DNA of 64,000 nucleotides from Elusimicrobiota bacterium (GTDB lineage Bacteria > Elusimicrobiota > Elusimicrobia > UBA1565), in contig DMEZ01000037.1 in assembly GCA_003450735.1 (NCBI GenBank), forward strand, positions 1 to 64,000, read 5' to 3'. Under the pieces are notes generated by a model. The model did not search any database. It worked only from the letters and a program-made list of their open reading frames with translations, and had not been told where the DNA came from. Position 1 is the first letter of the stretch; each line of letters begins with the position of its first letter. This document shows positions 7,104-15,155 of the stretch, piece by piece. Both the position numbers and the translations under genes were made by a program.

Positions 7104-7310
7104 TCAGTGATTCTGATTTGAAGTAAGGCTCTGTCCAGGCGTCGGTGGCATCGAGAGGGGCCGGCGCTTTGCTTGTGCCGGTGCTGGCGCAGTAGCGAAA
7201 CCGAGAAGGCCTGGGTGCCTATTATCGCCAATGTTCATCGCCAACAGAATGCCGGTCGATCCAGCATAGCCTTTCACACGCACGCCGTTGTTCTCTATGA
7301 GTTTTCTCAT
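7104..7310 (-). pseudogene. N-terminal remnant of a gene resembling PLD-like proteins
   Basis: The first 39 residues (MRKLIENNGVRVKGYAGSTG, then ILLAMNI...GLLGFA) resemble, from memory, the N-terminus of a family of phospholipase-D-like proteins that start with V-x-A-x-AG-x-TG-VLLA...GLLGFA. After GLLGFA the frame reads into a low-complexity Ala/Pro tail and stops. Another frame remains open across the same region and joins the membrane-anchored gene downstream. This suggests an internal deletion or frameshift. The family assignment is an inference that a profile search could settle. Confidence 0.45.
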
Positions 7311-7389
7311 GAAATTGCTTGCTCCCTAAAGTAGGCCTATCGGAACTTCAAAGAGTCTCTGCTTAAGACTACATCATGTCCGTCTCATT

Positions 7390-7575
7390 CTATTTATTGC
7401 CATGCTGGCCGTCCCACTTCTCTTTAGCTACCTTCTCTGCTTCTTCAGCAGTGCGCCCCCTTCCCTCGACCTTGTGTTCACCATCAGAGATAGTCGCCTT
7501 GTAGTGGTGGTCGCCTAAGAGACGCTCCACAAGAAAGCTATCCTTCTCCGTCCTCGATTTCTTTTCAGTATCCAT
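7390..7575 (-). CDS. Small unknown protein, 61 aa
   Basis: Read from the ATG at 7575 (MDTEKKSRTEKDSFLVERLL) because CGGAGGG lies 7 nt upstream; the open frame extends to 7797, but its N-terminal part looks non-coding. The chain looks like a small beta-alpha fold: DHHYKATISDGEHKVEGRGR strands followed by a TAEEAEKVAKEKWD helix. That pattern resembles dsRBD-like or DUF-type small proteins, without a match I can name. A candidate promoter lies at 7609-7636. It forms its own leftward transcript. Confidence 0.65.
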   Translation of the reverse strand: MDTEKKSRTEKDSFLVERLLGDHHYKATISDGEHKVEGRGRTAEEAEKVAKEKWDGQHGNK

Positions 7576-7608
7576 GAGCATCCCTCCGTCTGACCTTAGG
7601 ACATGAGT

Positions 7609-7636
7609 ATAATACCACAACGGCGTCGGTTGTCGA
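7609..7636 (-). promoter_or_regulatory. Candidate promoter for the 61-aa gene
   Basis: On the minus strand a TCGACA hexamer (7631-7636) is followed after 16 nt by TATTAT (7609-7614). The start codon is about 35 nt downstream, with a GGAGGG site between. Spacing and hexamers are close to a sigma-70 type promoter. This is pattern recognition only. Confidence 0.4.
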
Positions 7637-7829
7637 GTTGTCAGCATCGGCCTGAAGGAGTCCTCGTCGCCGAAGTGCTCCCGGCCATGGTCCCGTGTGG
7701 TACAATCACCTAAGGCTTGATGGACAACGCCGACGTTCAGGATTTGTGTGCCGAGGGCATTCACATCAGGTTGGCGTTGGAGGAGTTCGGGGAACATCTT
7801 ATAGTTCCAGCGGAGTGGAGGAGGTTATA

Positions 7830-8252
7830 ATGGCAGACCCTAGATTCGAAGAAATTCAGACAATCCAACAACTCACGAAAGCACTTTCAGTAGAAGACAC
7901 TGTTTGGCTGCTAATTCTCGGAGATGGGCCCTGGCGGGAAGATGTATTGAATAAGGCGAAGGAGCAAGTCACCGACCAGCCACAATTCATGGCGCTCTGG
8001 CTGAAAGACATCAGCATATTGACCTCTGAGCAACTGAAGCATTTCATTGGCGATAATGTAGGAGCGGTTGCCTGTGGCATAGCAAAGAATGGCGGCATGG
8101 CAGAGGAACGGCTTGATGCAGCCACAGCCAAAAAGGGTGCTCGGCTCGGCCGGCTTCTTCATCAAGCAGAATCCTACAAAGGACATGGATTCTGCCTTAT
8201 CCATGGGGACTTTGATGGGAATAAATGCCAAAAGTGTATTCCCAATGCGTAA
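7830..8252 (+). CDS. Unknown protein, 140 aa, head of rightward operon
   Basis: Read from the ATG at 7830 (MADPRFEEIQTIQQLTKALS) because GGAGGAGG lies 7 nt upstream; the open frame begins earlier at 7695. The C-terminal third contains CLIHGDFDGNKCQKC, with a Cys-His...Cys-x2-Cys arrangement that could bind one zinc ion. The N-terminal part is helical. The gene overlaps the start of the large exported coiled-coil gene by 8 nt (ATGCGTAA), so the two are co-translated. Family not recognised. It may be a cytoplasmic regulator or chaperone for the exported product, by position only. Confidence 0.75.
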   Translation: MADPRFEEIQTIQQLTKALSVEDTVWLLILGDGPWREDVLNKAKEQVTDQPQFMALWLKDISILTSEQLKHFIGDNVGAVACGIAKNGGMAEERLDAATAKKGARLGRLLHQAESYKGHGFCLIHGDFDGNKCQKCIPNA

Positions 8253-10323
8253 CCCAACCCAATATACAAACAGCACCCGGTTGCTTCCGTCAATTCTTGT
8301 GTTTTTGATTGCATCCCTCGCATCGCCTACTCATGGTGCTTCCCGGGTAGGCAATAACATCCCTCTGGGACAGGGCATTGCATTCACGGAATTCGACGAC
8401 GGGAACAAGCCCCGTGATTTGGTCAATGCTGCTGATGTTTACGAAGCTGATGTGAATAGCACTCTTCTTATCAAGCTTGATGCGCTTGCGATTGCCGCCT
8501 CGCTACCCCAGAGTGAAGCTGTAAGAGCTCCAACTCCGCCGACTCCTCCGGAGACGGTCCAGAAACGAGAGCAACTGTTTCGTTCACTCAGCACCCTCAA
8601 CGATTATCTTTCAATTTGTCGCAGAATTGCCGTCTTGTTTGAAAACCGTTCGACAGGCACCGCAATCCCAGGGCTACCCGAGCTCATGTCTCAGCACGGG
8701 ACAGCATATATCCGATTGCAGGATGATCTTCTGGCATATCTGACAGTTAGTCAACAAGACTCCAAACAGGGGAAGAGCGCTGTCGACGTGCGCGACGAGC
8801 TATTTGAGGGGCCGCTTAAGGTGTGGAGCAGCAAGGTCCAATCGTTTCTGCAAGAGGAGATTCAACGATTGGACCAGGAATCAGCACGGCGGTTGGCTGA
8901 GATAAAAGCCAACGCAAACCCCTTTTCACTTCAGCTTAGCGCAGAATTGGTTAGGAAAGGTGAGCGCATTAAACGGATTCATTTGCCTGGCTATGACAGC
9001 CACGAAGAGGGAGAGTACAAGCCAATCGACAAGATTTCCTTTTCTATGCCGGATGAAGAAAAGAAGAAGCTTCAGTCTGAGATGGACTTCAATCGCGAAA
9101 TCGCATCGCGACTAAATGAAACACGGGATCTTAGAAAGAGCCTCCTTGAGGCGTTGTCTCGCATTTCAGAGACGGCGATTTCCAGAGCGCGAACATTCTG
9201 TCAGGAGACGAGGAATACCTCGAATGAAATCCAAGCCCTCGTCACCTCAAGCATAATTGAGGAACGCGCTCAGGGATATGAGTTGCTTGAAGGCGAGGCA
9301 AAACCGGTCGTAGACGGCCAGCTGAAGGAATTTCAGCGAATTATTAGTTCGAATGTTGATGCGGTTCGGACATTTCAAACCACTATTGAACAGCGGCTGC
9401 CCACTGCGACAAAATTAGCTTCTCTTCAAGAGGCCAATGACCCTATAGATGTCCTGGATCAATTTCTGAAGCTTACGACCGAAGTGCCTTCTACCCTGAA
9501 CTCTGCCTATAATGAACTTCAGCAGCAGTCAGAAGTCATTCGCAGTTCCTTCACGAACTTTGGGCGGAGTCTGGAAAGCAGTATTAAATCCTTATCGGGC
9601 GCCGCTCGAACAGCAGTTGATATTGAAAAGGCGCGCCGTGAGAAGCTACTGCAAGATATTAGGAGCAAGCTTGAGGTCTATAAAGCCTCTCAAGTTGATC
9701 CCTTTGTGGATTTTCTAGAGGGACTCAAGAGAAATGCTGACAAGCTACGATCCAGCGCCGTTCCAACATTAGCGTTGAGCAAGGGTTTAGACCCTTCTCT
9801 GATCGACGAGAAGACAATAATAAGGGCATTTGGATCCATAATAGACACAAAGATCAGCATACCGCGGAGCGGCAGAATAGAAGGCGACCAGATTGAGCTA
9901 CATATTGTCGCTCGGCAGAGCGGCCCGGCATTCGAGCCTATCCAGAAAGCACCAATTCTTGGTGAGCGTGTCCCCACATTTACTTTAAAGAAGTTCGGAG
10001 CTTATAGCGAATTCTCCACAGGTGCGGCTGCTTTCTTCAATACAGTCAACTCAAACAAAACTGAGTTCGGTGCACTCACAACATGGGTACTTCATAAACG
10101 TTCACGAACCAGTTCAGCCTGGAATATTGTCAACACTGGCATAGGTATGCACGCGGCAGGCATTTCCAGTGGACTCGGAATAGGAGCCTCACTGCATCTA
10201 TTCCCGGGGAACTTCTTCCAGGCTGGTGGGGGCCGTACCATGCGGTCTACAGGCGATAATCAATGGTATTGGTTCGTTGGCCTACGCCTAGCAAACTTCA
10301 AGATGCCAACAATGAGCAATTGA
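8245..10323 (+). CDS. Exported coiled-coil protein with barrel-like C-terminus, 692 aa
   Basis: Read from the ATG at 8245, which overlaps the upstream stop; the frame also extends upstream within the previous gene. The N-terminus (MRNPTQYTNSTRLLPSILVF, then LIASLASPTHGA) is a signal peptide. Residues about 90-520 are long, charged helices with heptad-like patterns (KKLQSEMDFNREIASRLNE, LRDRL-type repeats). The last 130 residues turn to glycine- and aromatic-rich alternating strands (FGAYSEFSTGAAAFF, GIGMHAAGISSGLGIGASLH), ending in FVGLRLANFKMP. That suggests an outer-membrane beta structure or surface-binding domain. An envelope-spanning or surface protein is inferred. It is part of a rightward operon with the GVCHQ-motif gene 7 nt downstream. 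Confidence 0.75.
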   Translation: MRNPTQYTNSTRLLPSILVFLIASLASPTHGASRVGNNIPLGQGIAFTEFDDGNKPRDLVNAADVYEADVNSTLLIKLDALAIAASLPQSEAVRAPTPPTPPETVQKREQLFRSLSTLNDYLSICRRIAVLFENRSTGTAIPGLPELMSQHGTAYIRLQDDLLAYLTVSQQDSKQGKSAVDVRDELFEGPLKVWSSKVQSFLQEEIQRLDQESARRLAEIKANANPFSLQLSAELVRKGERIKRIHLPGYDSHEEGEYKPIDKISFSMPDEEKKKLQSEMDFNREIASRLNETRDLRKSLLEALSRISETAISRARTFCQETRNTSNEIQALVTSSIIEERAQGYELLEGEAKPVVDGQLKEFQRIISSNVDAVRTFQTTIEQRLPTATKLASLQEANDPIDVLDQFLKLTTEVPSTLNSAYNELQQQSEVIRSSFTNFGRSLESSIKSLSGAARTAVDIEKARREKLLQDIRSKLEVYKASQVDPFVDFLEGLKRNADKLRSSAVPTLALSKGLDPSLIDEKTIIRAFGSIIDTKISIPRSGRIEGDQIELHIVARQSGPAFEPIQKAPILGERVPTFTLKKFGAYSEFSTGAAAFFNTVNSNKTEFGALTTWVLHKRSRTSSAWNIVNTGIGMHAAGISSGLGIGASLHLFPGNFFQAGGGRTMRSTGDNQWYWFVGLRLANFKMPTMSN

Positions 10324-10330
10324 GGCTAAC

Positions 10331-11239
10331 ATGGGACAACTGATTGCGATGTGCTATCCGACGAAATTGTTTCTGAATGCTGCCGACCACACCTATGTAC
10401 GGTGTTGCACTACTGGCAAGAAAGCCTGGGGCTGCTGGGGAGGCAAGGCCCGAGGAACCCCACTTCGCTCAGGTTTAGGCAGCACTGCCCGGGCGGATGC
10501 CATAGCCGGGTCTGATGAACGTGCAGGAATTTCGTGCTATTTGATTAACGGCGTCTGCCACCAGGCCGCAAACCGCATCATGTTGCCAGCAGGTATTACT
10601 GTTATGGGGGCGCGTGGCTATGGCGTCTCTGAAGCTCTGTTTGGCACATACGGAAGGCCGCGGGGCTTCTTAGGTCTCTGCAATGCGCCCTTCAATCAGT
10701 ACTCAAATGTCACGGGAGATCTGGCAGAATGCGTTGCTGAGCCGGCAATTCCGAAGCCTAGGGGCCTGATGAGCTTCAAGACGGTACCCCAGGAAGAAGA
10801 CAAAAAGCATCGGGCATATCTTGATGGTGTCCTTAAAATCTACGCGAAAACAGAGTTCATTTCCAATATTAAATCTCTAATCGCTGGTCGTGATTTGGAG
10901 GAATTTCATGTAGAGCTATTTGCCCATCAGACCAAATTCCGCCTTGGTGCACAGATGAAGGAAACTCTTGCCAGCAAATTGCAGGACATACGTCGTTCGA
11001 CAGAACGTTCTCGCATGAAGATTGAGGACTACTATACCAGGAAACAATTGAAGCTGAATGAGTTTGTCGATGAATTCAACAGAGAGACTAAGGTGTTCCA
11101 ACACGCCATAGCCGGCGTATTATCCCCCAAGCAATACAAGGCTCTTTTTGGTTTAGCGCCTGGAGAAACAATTGTTCTGGCTGATCCAGATATCGTGAAG
11201 AATGCATTCAGTCAGAAATTGAAGCGTCTTGAGTCGTAA
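10331..11239 (+). CDS. Unknown protein with a conserved-looking GVCHQAANR motif, 302 aa
   Basis: The first 130 residues are unusually rich in Cys, Gly, Trp and His: DHTYVRC, then WGCWGGK, then ISCYLINGVCHQAANR near residues 68-83, then ARGYGVSEALFGTYGR. Adjacent Cys-His inside a hydrophobic strand-helix turn resembles the active-site neighbourhood of papain-like (NlpC/P60 or LRAT-type) cysteine enzymes, but I cannot confirm the fold. The C-terminal 160 residues are helical and charged. No signal peptide is apparent. It begins 7 nt after the exported coiled-coil gene. Function is not assigned; a hydrolase or transferase acting on the exported partner is speculative. Confidence 0.7.
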   Translation: MGQLIAMCYPTKLFLNAADHTYVRCCTTGKKAWGCWGGKARGTPLRSGLGSTARADAIAGSDERAGISCYLINGVCHQAANRIMLPAGITVMGARGYGVSEALFGTYGRPRGFLGLCNAPFNQYSNVTGDLAECVAEPAIPKPRGLMSFKTVPQEEDKKHRAYLDGVLKIYAKTEFISNIKSLIAGRDLEEFHVELFAHQTKFRLGAQMKETLASKLQDIRRSTERSRMKIEDYYTRKQLKLNEFVDEFNRETKVFQHAIAGVLSPKQYKALFGLAPGETIVLADPDIVKNAFSQKLKRLES

Positions 11240-11270
11240 ACAGACATAATACAGGAGCCTGTATCGCGTC

Positions 11271-11684
11271 ATGCAGCCACAGTTTGACCATGGGCCTCGT
11301 CTAACAGACGAAGAGTACGAGAAAAGAATCATTGCTCTTCAAAAGGCTCTTCCGCCCATGCCTTCAAAAGAAATGGATAGGGCTTCTCGTCGTGCCGCCC
11401 TGAACCTAGCCATTGACCACCGCCTCGGCGTAGACTTTCCAATCAAGCGACGCGAGGCGCTCTGGGCCATACAAGAGAATGTTGAGAAACGGAGGCTCTG
11501 GCTCGTATTCCATCACATCCTAAAAGACCTCTTCAGACAAAGCCTTGCCTCTAAAGCTCAGGGATTGGCGCGCTTTCTCGTAGATGAATACGCAAAAGTT
11601 CTTACCCAAGCAGAGCTAGATAGTTTCTTCGGTTCTGATGAGGCCAAGAATCCGACATTGCCTATCGATGAGCGGAAGCTGTAA
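11271..11684 (+). CDS. Unknown helical protein, 137 aa
   Basis: A 137-residue protein (MQPQFDHGPRLTDEEYEKRI) that looks all-alpha, with basic and aromatic helices (KRREALWAIQENVEKRRLWLVFHH). An AGGAG element sits 13 nt before the ATG, somewhat far. There is no signal peptide, membrane helix or metal motif. It follows the GVCHQ-motif gene by 31 nt on the same strand, so it is probably in the same operon. The last part (TQAELDSFFGSDEAKNPTLP) is reminiscent of a C-terminal degron-like tail, but nothing supports a function. Confidence 0.65.
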   Translation: MQPQFDHGPRLTDEEYEKRIIALQKALPPMPSKEMDRASRRAALNLAIDHRLGVDFPIKRREALWAIQENVEKRRLWLVFHHILKDLFRQSLASKAQGLARFLVDEYAKVLTQAELDSFFGSDEAKNPTLPIDERKL

Positions 11685-11773
11685 TGACGCTTCGTTAGGC
11701 CCAATGAAGGCATAGCAGCGGAATGTCCAGAGTGCGAGAAAACGGAAGCGAAACTGCTCTAGATTGAGGTGTT

Positions 11774-12211
11774 ATGGCAGACATTCAGGTTTCTTCGATA
11801 CCAAATCTTGATATCTGGAAGCAAAAGCCGCAAGTGGTTAAGGATGCCGAACTAGACGCGGCTTTTGAAATTGTTTGGCGGGATTGCTTGACTGAGTATC
11901 GTGAGGCGGAGTTGTCGAGGGTACATATCCTGTTGACTGAGATGAATCGGCGATCAGCTAGACAGAACTACCGTTTATCTATCGGCATAGCCATACTTGC
12001 CCTGACTGTTGCGTTACTATCTTTTGGGGTTGGGATATCCATTAGAGGGGGGAATGCTAGATTCAACAAGCAGGTTATTGAATCTTTGAATGAAGGGAAT
12101 GAAGCCATTAGAGATTTGACATCTAAATTCCAACAACTCCTGGATGCTAATACCACGAGACCCCAACCGTCGATCGAGTTAAAGAAAGTCAACAAACACA
12201 ACCGCGGATGA
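11774..12211 (+). CDS. Single-pass membrane protein, 145 aa
   Basis: A 145-residue protein. Residues 1-65 are soluble and acidic, residues 68-90 form one transmembrane helix (LSIGIAILALTVALLSFGVG), and the rest is a charged helix that could form a coiled coil (NEGNEAIRDLTSKFQQLLD). The layout resembles small membrane-anchored accessory proteins of envelope machines. It lies in the rightward set after the exported coiled-coil and GVCHQ-motif genes, so it may belong to the same envelope-associated module. No family is recognised. Confidence 0.65.
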   Translation: MADIQVSSIPNLDIWKQKPQVVKDAELDAAFEIVWRDCLTEYREAELSRVHILLTEMNRRSARQNYRLSIGIAILALTVALLSFGVGISIRGGNARFNKQVIESLNEGNEAIRDLTSKFQQLLDANTTRPQPSIELKKVNKHNRG

Positions 12212-12219
12212 TTATCCCC

Positions 12220-12390
12220 ATGTTCTTCAGGCACATTGGCATCGACTACTCCGGCGCCGAGGCATCGACAAGCCGGCTGAATGGGTTTCCGGATTTCCTT
12301 GTCTCACCGACCGAGGGACATTCAGCCATTGCCGCGGCGACCAGTCTCAATGAAGGGATACCCAGCAAGTTGCCGAAGACCCATATATGA
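12220..12390 (+). pseudogene. Truncated remnant resembling DUF429-like proteins
   Basis: The frame begins MFFRHIGIDYSGAEASTSRL. The IGIDYSGA-x-T/S-x2-SRL start resembles, from memory, the first beta strand of RNase-H-like DUF429-related proteins, where Asp is an active-site residue. After SRLNG the sequence loses that resemblance and stops after about 56 residues, whereas such proteins are several times longer. The next gene overlaps its end. I read it as a 5' fragment left by rearrangement. An independent small gene cannot be excluded. Confidence 0.4.
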
Positions 12391-13664
12391 CCACTATAGA
12401 ATTGAAGCTTGTTCATGATGTTGAGTCTACCTATCACGCTCCCTATCGCGGAGCAGTTATCGGTGAGCCCATTAGTCACCTCCTAGTTGAAGCAGTCGAA
12501 GCAGCTCGTAATAAGGACATATACAGAGCGAAAGCAGATTTTAAGGCAACGTTCAAACTGGTCAAAGACGCTCGCGATACGGAATGGGTTGTAAATCGGA
12601 TATTTAATAGCGCCAAGCTTTTTATCTTAGACGGTAATCACCTTGCTGCGTTGGACATGTTCGAATTGGCCCAAAAGGCTTTAAGAAGAATGGCTGTAGG
12701 TTTGGGTGACGAGAGAGCCCGGATGGTGATGGGAATCCGTTGTTGCTGCGCTATTACTAGAGGAATTCATCAGTGGGTCATCGGCGACTATAAGTCGGCG
12801 GAAAAGGCTTTTTCGTCGGCACGCGAACTCGTGGGAGTGAAGAGGGAGAATCTCGAGGATTTGGCGTTCTTCTTCAATAAGCAATTCACCCTCTTCTGGG
12901 TTGACCGTGAAATCGCGCGCTTACCTACGCTAAGTGGGCTTGCCAGGGCTACCCGACTTCTTTGGGAGGTTTCGTCACCCATCGAGAGAGAAGCCGCTAC
13001 TGAATTGAAGGCCAATAGGCTCACGCACAAAGATTGGATTATAGATTTGGCAAATCTGCGGAATGGGCTCACTGCCCTGCGCTCTCTTGTGGAAGGCTAT
13101 CCTTTTGAAAAGGATTGTCTGGCTGGGATCGAGCCGATCTTTGCTCGTAATGGGATTCGCCGTCGCATATCCATCTTTACATGCATTGCTGAGAAATTGT
13201 GTGTTTTGCGTGCCCTTCGGCGCATTTGCAAATCTCCTGAGGGCATCCCTATTGAGCGCCAGCGTGCATGGCTTAGAAGCCTTGGGATGCCACGGAAGAG
13301 AAATACGGCGCCACAAGGAGGACATGATGAGGATGTGACGTTTGCTGGGATGTTGACATCCAAGCAGAAGGCATCCGCCGCGGGGCCGGACCCAGTAGCA
13401 ATTTTGCGGGGCAGGGGGCTGGGCCTAAAATCGATCGACGTTGCCAGAGAACTCCTGCGTCATGTCGAGCAGAAGGCAATTCCAGGCAGGATTGAAATTT
13501 CGTGGGACAACTTCAAGTACCATCGCCAAAGGCTTTATGGTCACTTTGGAGTTCACTCGCGAGATGCTCTGCGGAGGATATTGTCGGGTCTGCCCAACAT
13601 GTCAGTCGACACATTCCTTCGACAAGGCCCGCGCGCTTTCGCCAAGAAGTCTGCTGGCTCATAG
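12387..13664 (+). CDS. Unknown protein with TPR-like helices, 425 aa
   Basis: A 425-residue protein (MTTIELKLVHDVESTYHAPY). Residues about 30-180 show repeated helix pairs with Ala/Leu spacing typical of tetratricopeptide-like folds (HLAALDMFELAQKALRRMA, SAEKAFSSARELVG). The C-terminal 90 residues include DNFKYHRQRLYGHFGVHSRD, which resembles the recognition region of a helix-turn-helix domain, so a regulator is possible. There is no strong ribosome site before the ATG. Its 3' end overlaps the convergent 168-residue gene by about 110 bp, which is unusual; one of the two ends may be misjudged. Family not recognised. Confidence 0.6.
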   Translation: MTTIELKLVHDVESTYHAPYRGAVIGEPISHLLVEAVEAARNKDIYRAKADFKATFKLVKDARDTEWVVNRIFNSAKLFILDGNHLAALDMFELAQKALRRMAVGLGDERARMVMGIRCCCAITRGIHQWVIGDYKSAEKAFSSARELVGVKRENLEDLAFFFNKQFTLFWVDREIARLPTLSGLARATRLLWEVSSPIEREAATELKANRLTHKDWIIDLANLRNGLTALRSLVEGYPFEKDCLAGIEPIFARNGIRRRISIFTCIAEKLCVLRALRRICKSPEGIPIERQRAWLRSLGMPRKRNTAPQGGHDEDVTFAGMLTSKQKASAAGPDPVAILRGRGLGLKSIDVARELLRHVEQKAIPGRIEISWDNFKYHRQRLYGHFGVHSRDALRRILSGLPNMSVDTFLRQGPRAFAKKSAGS

Positions 13665-14059
13665 AAGCCTCTGAGCTCAAGTTCGGCCCCGACTTTGGCG
13701 CAGAGCGAATCCCCCAGCGGTCGTGGGTCTAAGCTGTCTGAAAGGACATAAAGCACTAGCTGCCCTTTGTCTTTCTGCGGGTCGAACATCAGCAGTCTAG
13801 TGCTAATCGTGTGACCTGCAAGATAGAACACAGTATCTCTTGATTCGCCGTATCTCTCCCGCGGAACGCTGTAGCATCCATCGTCAATCGAATATAGTTC
13901 GCGGCCACCGCGCTTGAGAATTGTCCTCCACAAATCCCCATAGGCGATAGAGGCCCCGCCGATGCCATCGTTCGAATAAACTACACACATTGGGCGTAAT
14001 TGCGGTAGATCTTCGATTCGGTGCCCCAGCCGCGGTCGTTGAGTTTTGTAAACCATCAT
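13553..14059 (-). CDS. Unknown protein, 168 aa, convergent with the TPR-like gene
   Basis: A 168-residue protein starting MMVYKTQRPRLGHRIEDLPQ (the second Met at 14056 is equally possible). It contains strand-rich segments MCVVYSNDGIGGASIAYGDL and DKGQLVLYVLSDSLDP, with no membrane helix. The 3' 112 bp overlap the opposite-strand TPR-like gene, and both frames look coding over their non-overlapping parts. No good ribosome site is visible. The family is not recognised. Confidence 0.5.
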   Translation of the reverse strand: MMVYKTQRPRLGHRIEDLPQLRPMCVVYSNDGIGGASIAYGDLWRTILKRGGRELYSIDDGCYSVPRERYGESRDTVFYLAGHTISTRLLMFDPQKDKGQLVLYVLSDSLDPRPLGDSLCAKVGAELELRGFYEPADFLAKARGPCRRNVSTDMLGRPDNILRRASRE

Positions 14060-14245
14060 AGTTCAACGTAGAGCCTACTCTTAAGCATTGTGGCGATTTG
14101 ACGCATAGTTAAGCATGGGTAGGACCAGGGTAGTCTGTCCTATCCACTAACTGCCTAGGCCCTCCTGGGCTTGCTGCTGTAGACTGTTTCCTAGTTGCGA
14201 ATTGAGAGGATGACAAAGAAACAACGCAAGCAGCAGGAGGAAATC

Positions 14246-14368
14246 ATGACGCCGAAGAGCGCTAATGTGCTGCCACGATGGTTGGAAGTGAACATCTACG
14301 AGAAACCGATGCCCCAACCGTTGTCGCCGAAACCTTCGAGGGTGCCCGACCTGCGCCTTGGCCGCTGA
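14246..14368 (+). CDS. Very small unknown protein, 40 aa
   Basis: The frame starts at an ATG preceded at ideal distance by AGGAGG and encodes MTPKSANVLPRWLEVNIYEK and a further 20 Pro-rich basic residues. An upstream in-frame ATG at 14210 has no usable ribosome site. The quality of the Shine-Dalgarno and the next gene being a similarly small frame with an equally strong site support translation. No motif is visible. It opens the rightward set leading to the ATPase gene. Confidence 0.5.
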   Translation: MTPKSANVLPRWLEVNIYEKPMPQPLSPKPSRVPDLRLGR

Positions 14369-14431
14369 CTGCTAGCGCAAGTTATGGATAGTAGGCTCTG
14401 GTGGACTAAAGCGTACTAGGAGGCGGACAAC

Positions 14432-14590
14432 ATGGCCAAGATGATCACCCAGACTCAAGCCATCGTGAAGTGCCTCAGGCTCGATCTGCTCACAGCGGCC
14501 AAGTTGCTCGGTGCTCTGTTGGAGCCGGAAAAGGCTGAGCTTGCTCGGTTCTGCGCCAGAAGGCTAGGCAAGAAGCTGATGCCTTACTAA
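14432..14590 (+). CDS. Small basic helical protein, 52 aa
   Basis: An AGGAGG site precedes the ATG at 14432. The 52-residue product (MAKMITQTQAIVKCLRLDLL and onward) looks like two amphipathic helices with a basic end (FCARRLGKKLMPY). Size and charge would suit a nucleic-acid- or membrane-associated peptide, but no family is recognised. It lies 63 nt after the 40-residue gene and 55 nt before the 148-residue gene, all on the same strand. Confidence 0.55.
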   Translation: MAKMITQTQAIVKCLRLDLLTAAKLLGALLEPEKAELARFCARRLGKKLMPY

Positions 14591-14645
14591 AGGGAAGGGG
14601 ATGGAAGTAGTTTGGTTCAAACCACAAATGTGATGGGGCTAAATC

Positions 14646-15092
14646 ATGGAAGACAACAAGACGCCGGAGACAAACAGCAAGAAGTCCCTGGAAGAACGCG
14701 CAGATGAAATTGCCGGTGTCACCGAACAGATAATCGACCGTGTGGAAGTGCGAGCCGGAATGCGGGAACTTCACAAGGCAATCATCGAAGCGCTCACAAG
14801 AGTCGCAGAGGAGCACGGGTTCACTTACCTCCCGAGTAGACTCCGGTTTGACGAAATCTCGGCTTCCGGACGCATGGCCTTCGTCGTCAAGGGAAGGGAA
14901 TCCGAGTTGGCAGCCCGCACCACCGGCGCTAGCAGTTGCGGACTGAAGGTCGGTGACGTGGTCATTGGGAGGGGGCGGACCGCCGTTCGATACCGAGTGG
15001 CTGGGTTCGCCCGTGTCAATGTCAGGCTTGAACGCCTCAGCGACGGGGAGAAGTTCCTGGCGAAGCCCCGGGCACTTGAGAAAGTCGGATGA
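14646..15092 (+). CDS. Unknown protein, 148 aa
   Basis: A 148-residue protein starting MEDNKTPETNSKKSLEERAD, with a helical N-terminal half (EQIIDRVEVRAGMRELHKAI). The C-terminal half is a Gly/Val/Arg-rich strand region (LKVGDVVIGRGRTAVRYRVA) that resembles a small SH3-like or OB-like barrel. No membrane helix, cysteine motif or catalytic site is seen. A GGGG element lies upstream of the ATG. It precedes the Cys-rich protein gene in the same direction. Function unknown. Confidence 0.65.
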   Translation: MEDNKTPETNSKKSLEERADEIAGVTEQIIDRVEVRAGMRELHKAIIEALTRVAEEHGFTYLPSRLRFDEISASGRMAFVVKGRESELAARTTGASSCGLKVGDVVIGRGRTAVRYRVAGFARVNVRLERLSDGEKFLAKPRALEKVG

Positions 15093-15155
15093 GAGTAGCG
15101 TGCCCGTTGCCGGAGACGATGATGCAAGAAACAAGTTGTCATAAAGGAGGAGACC

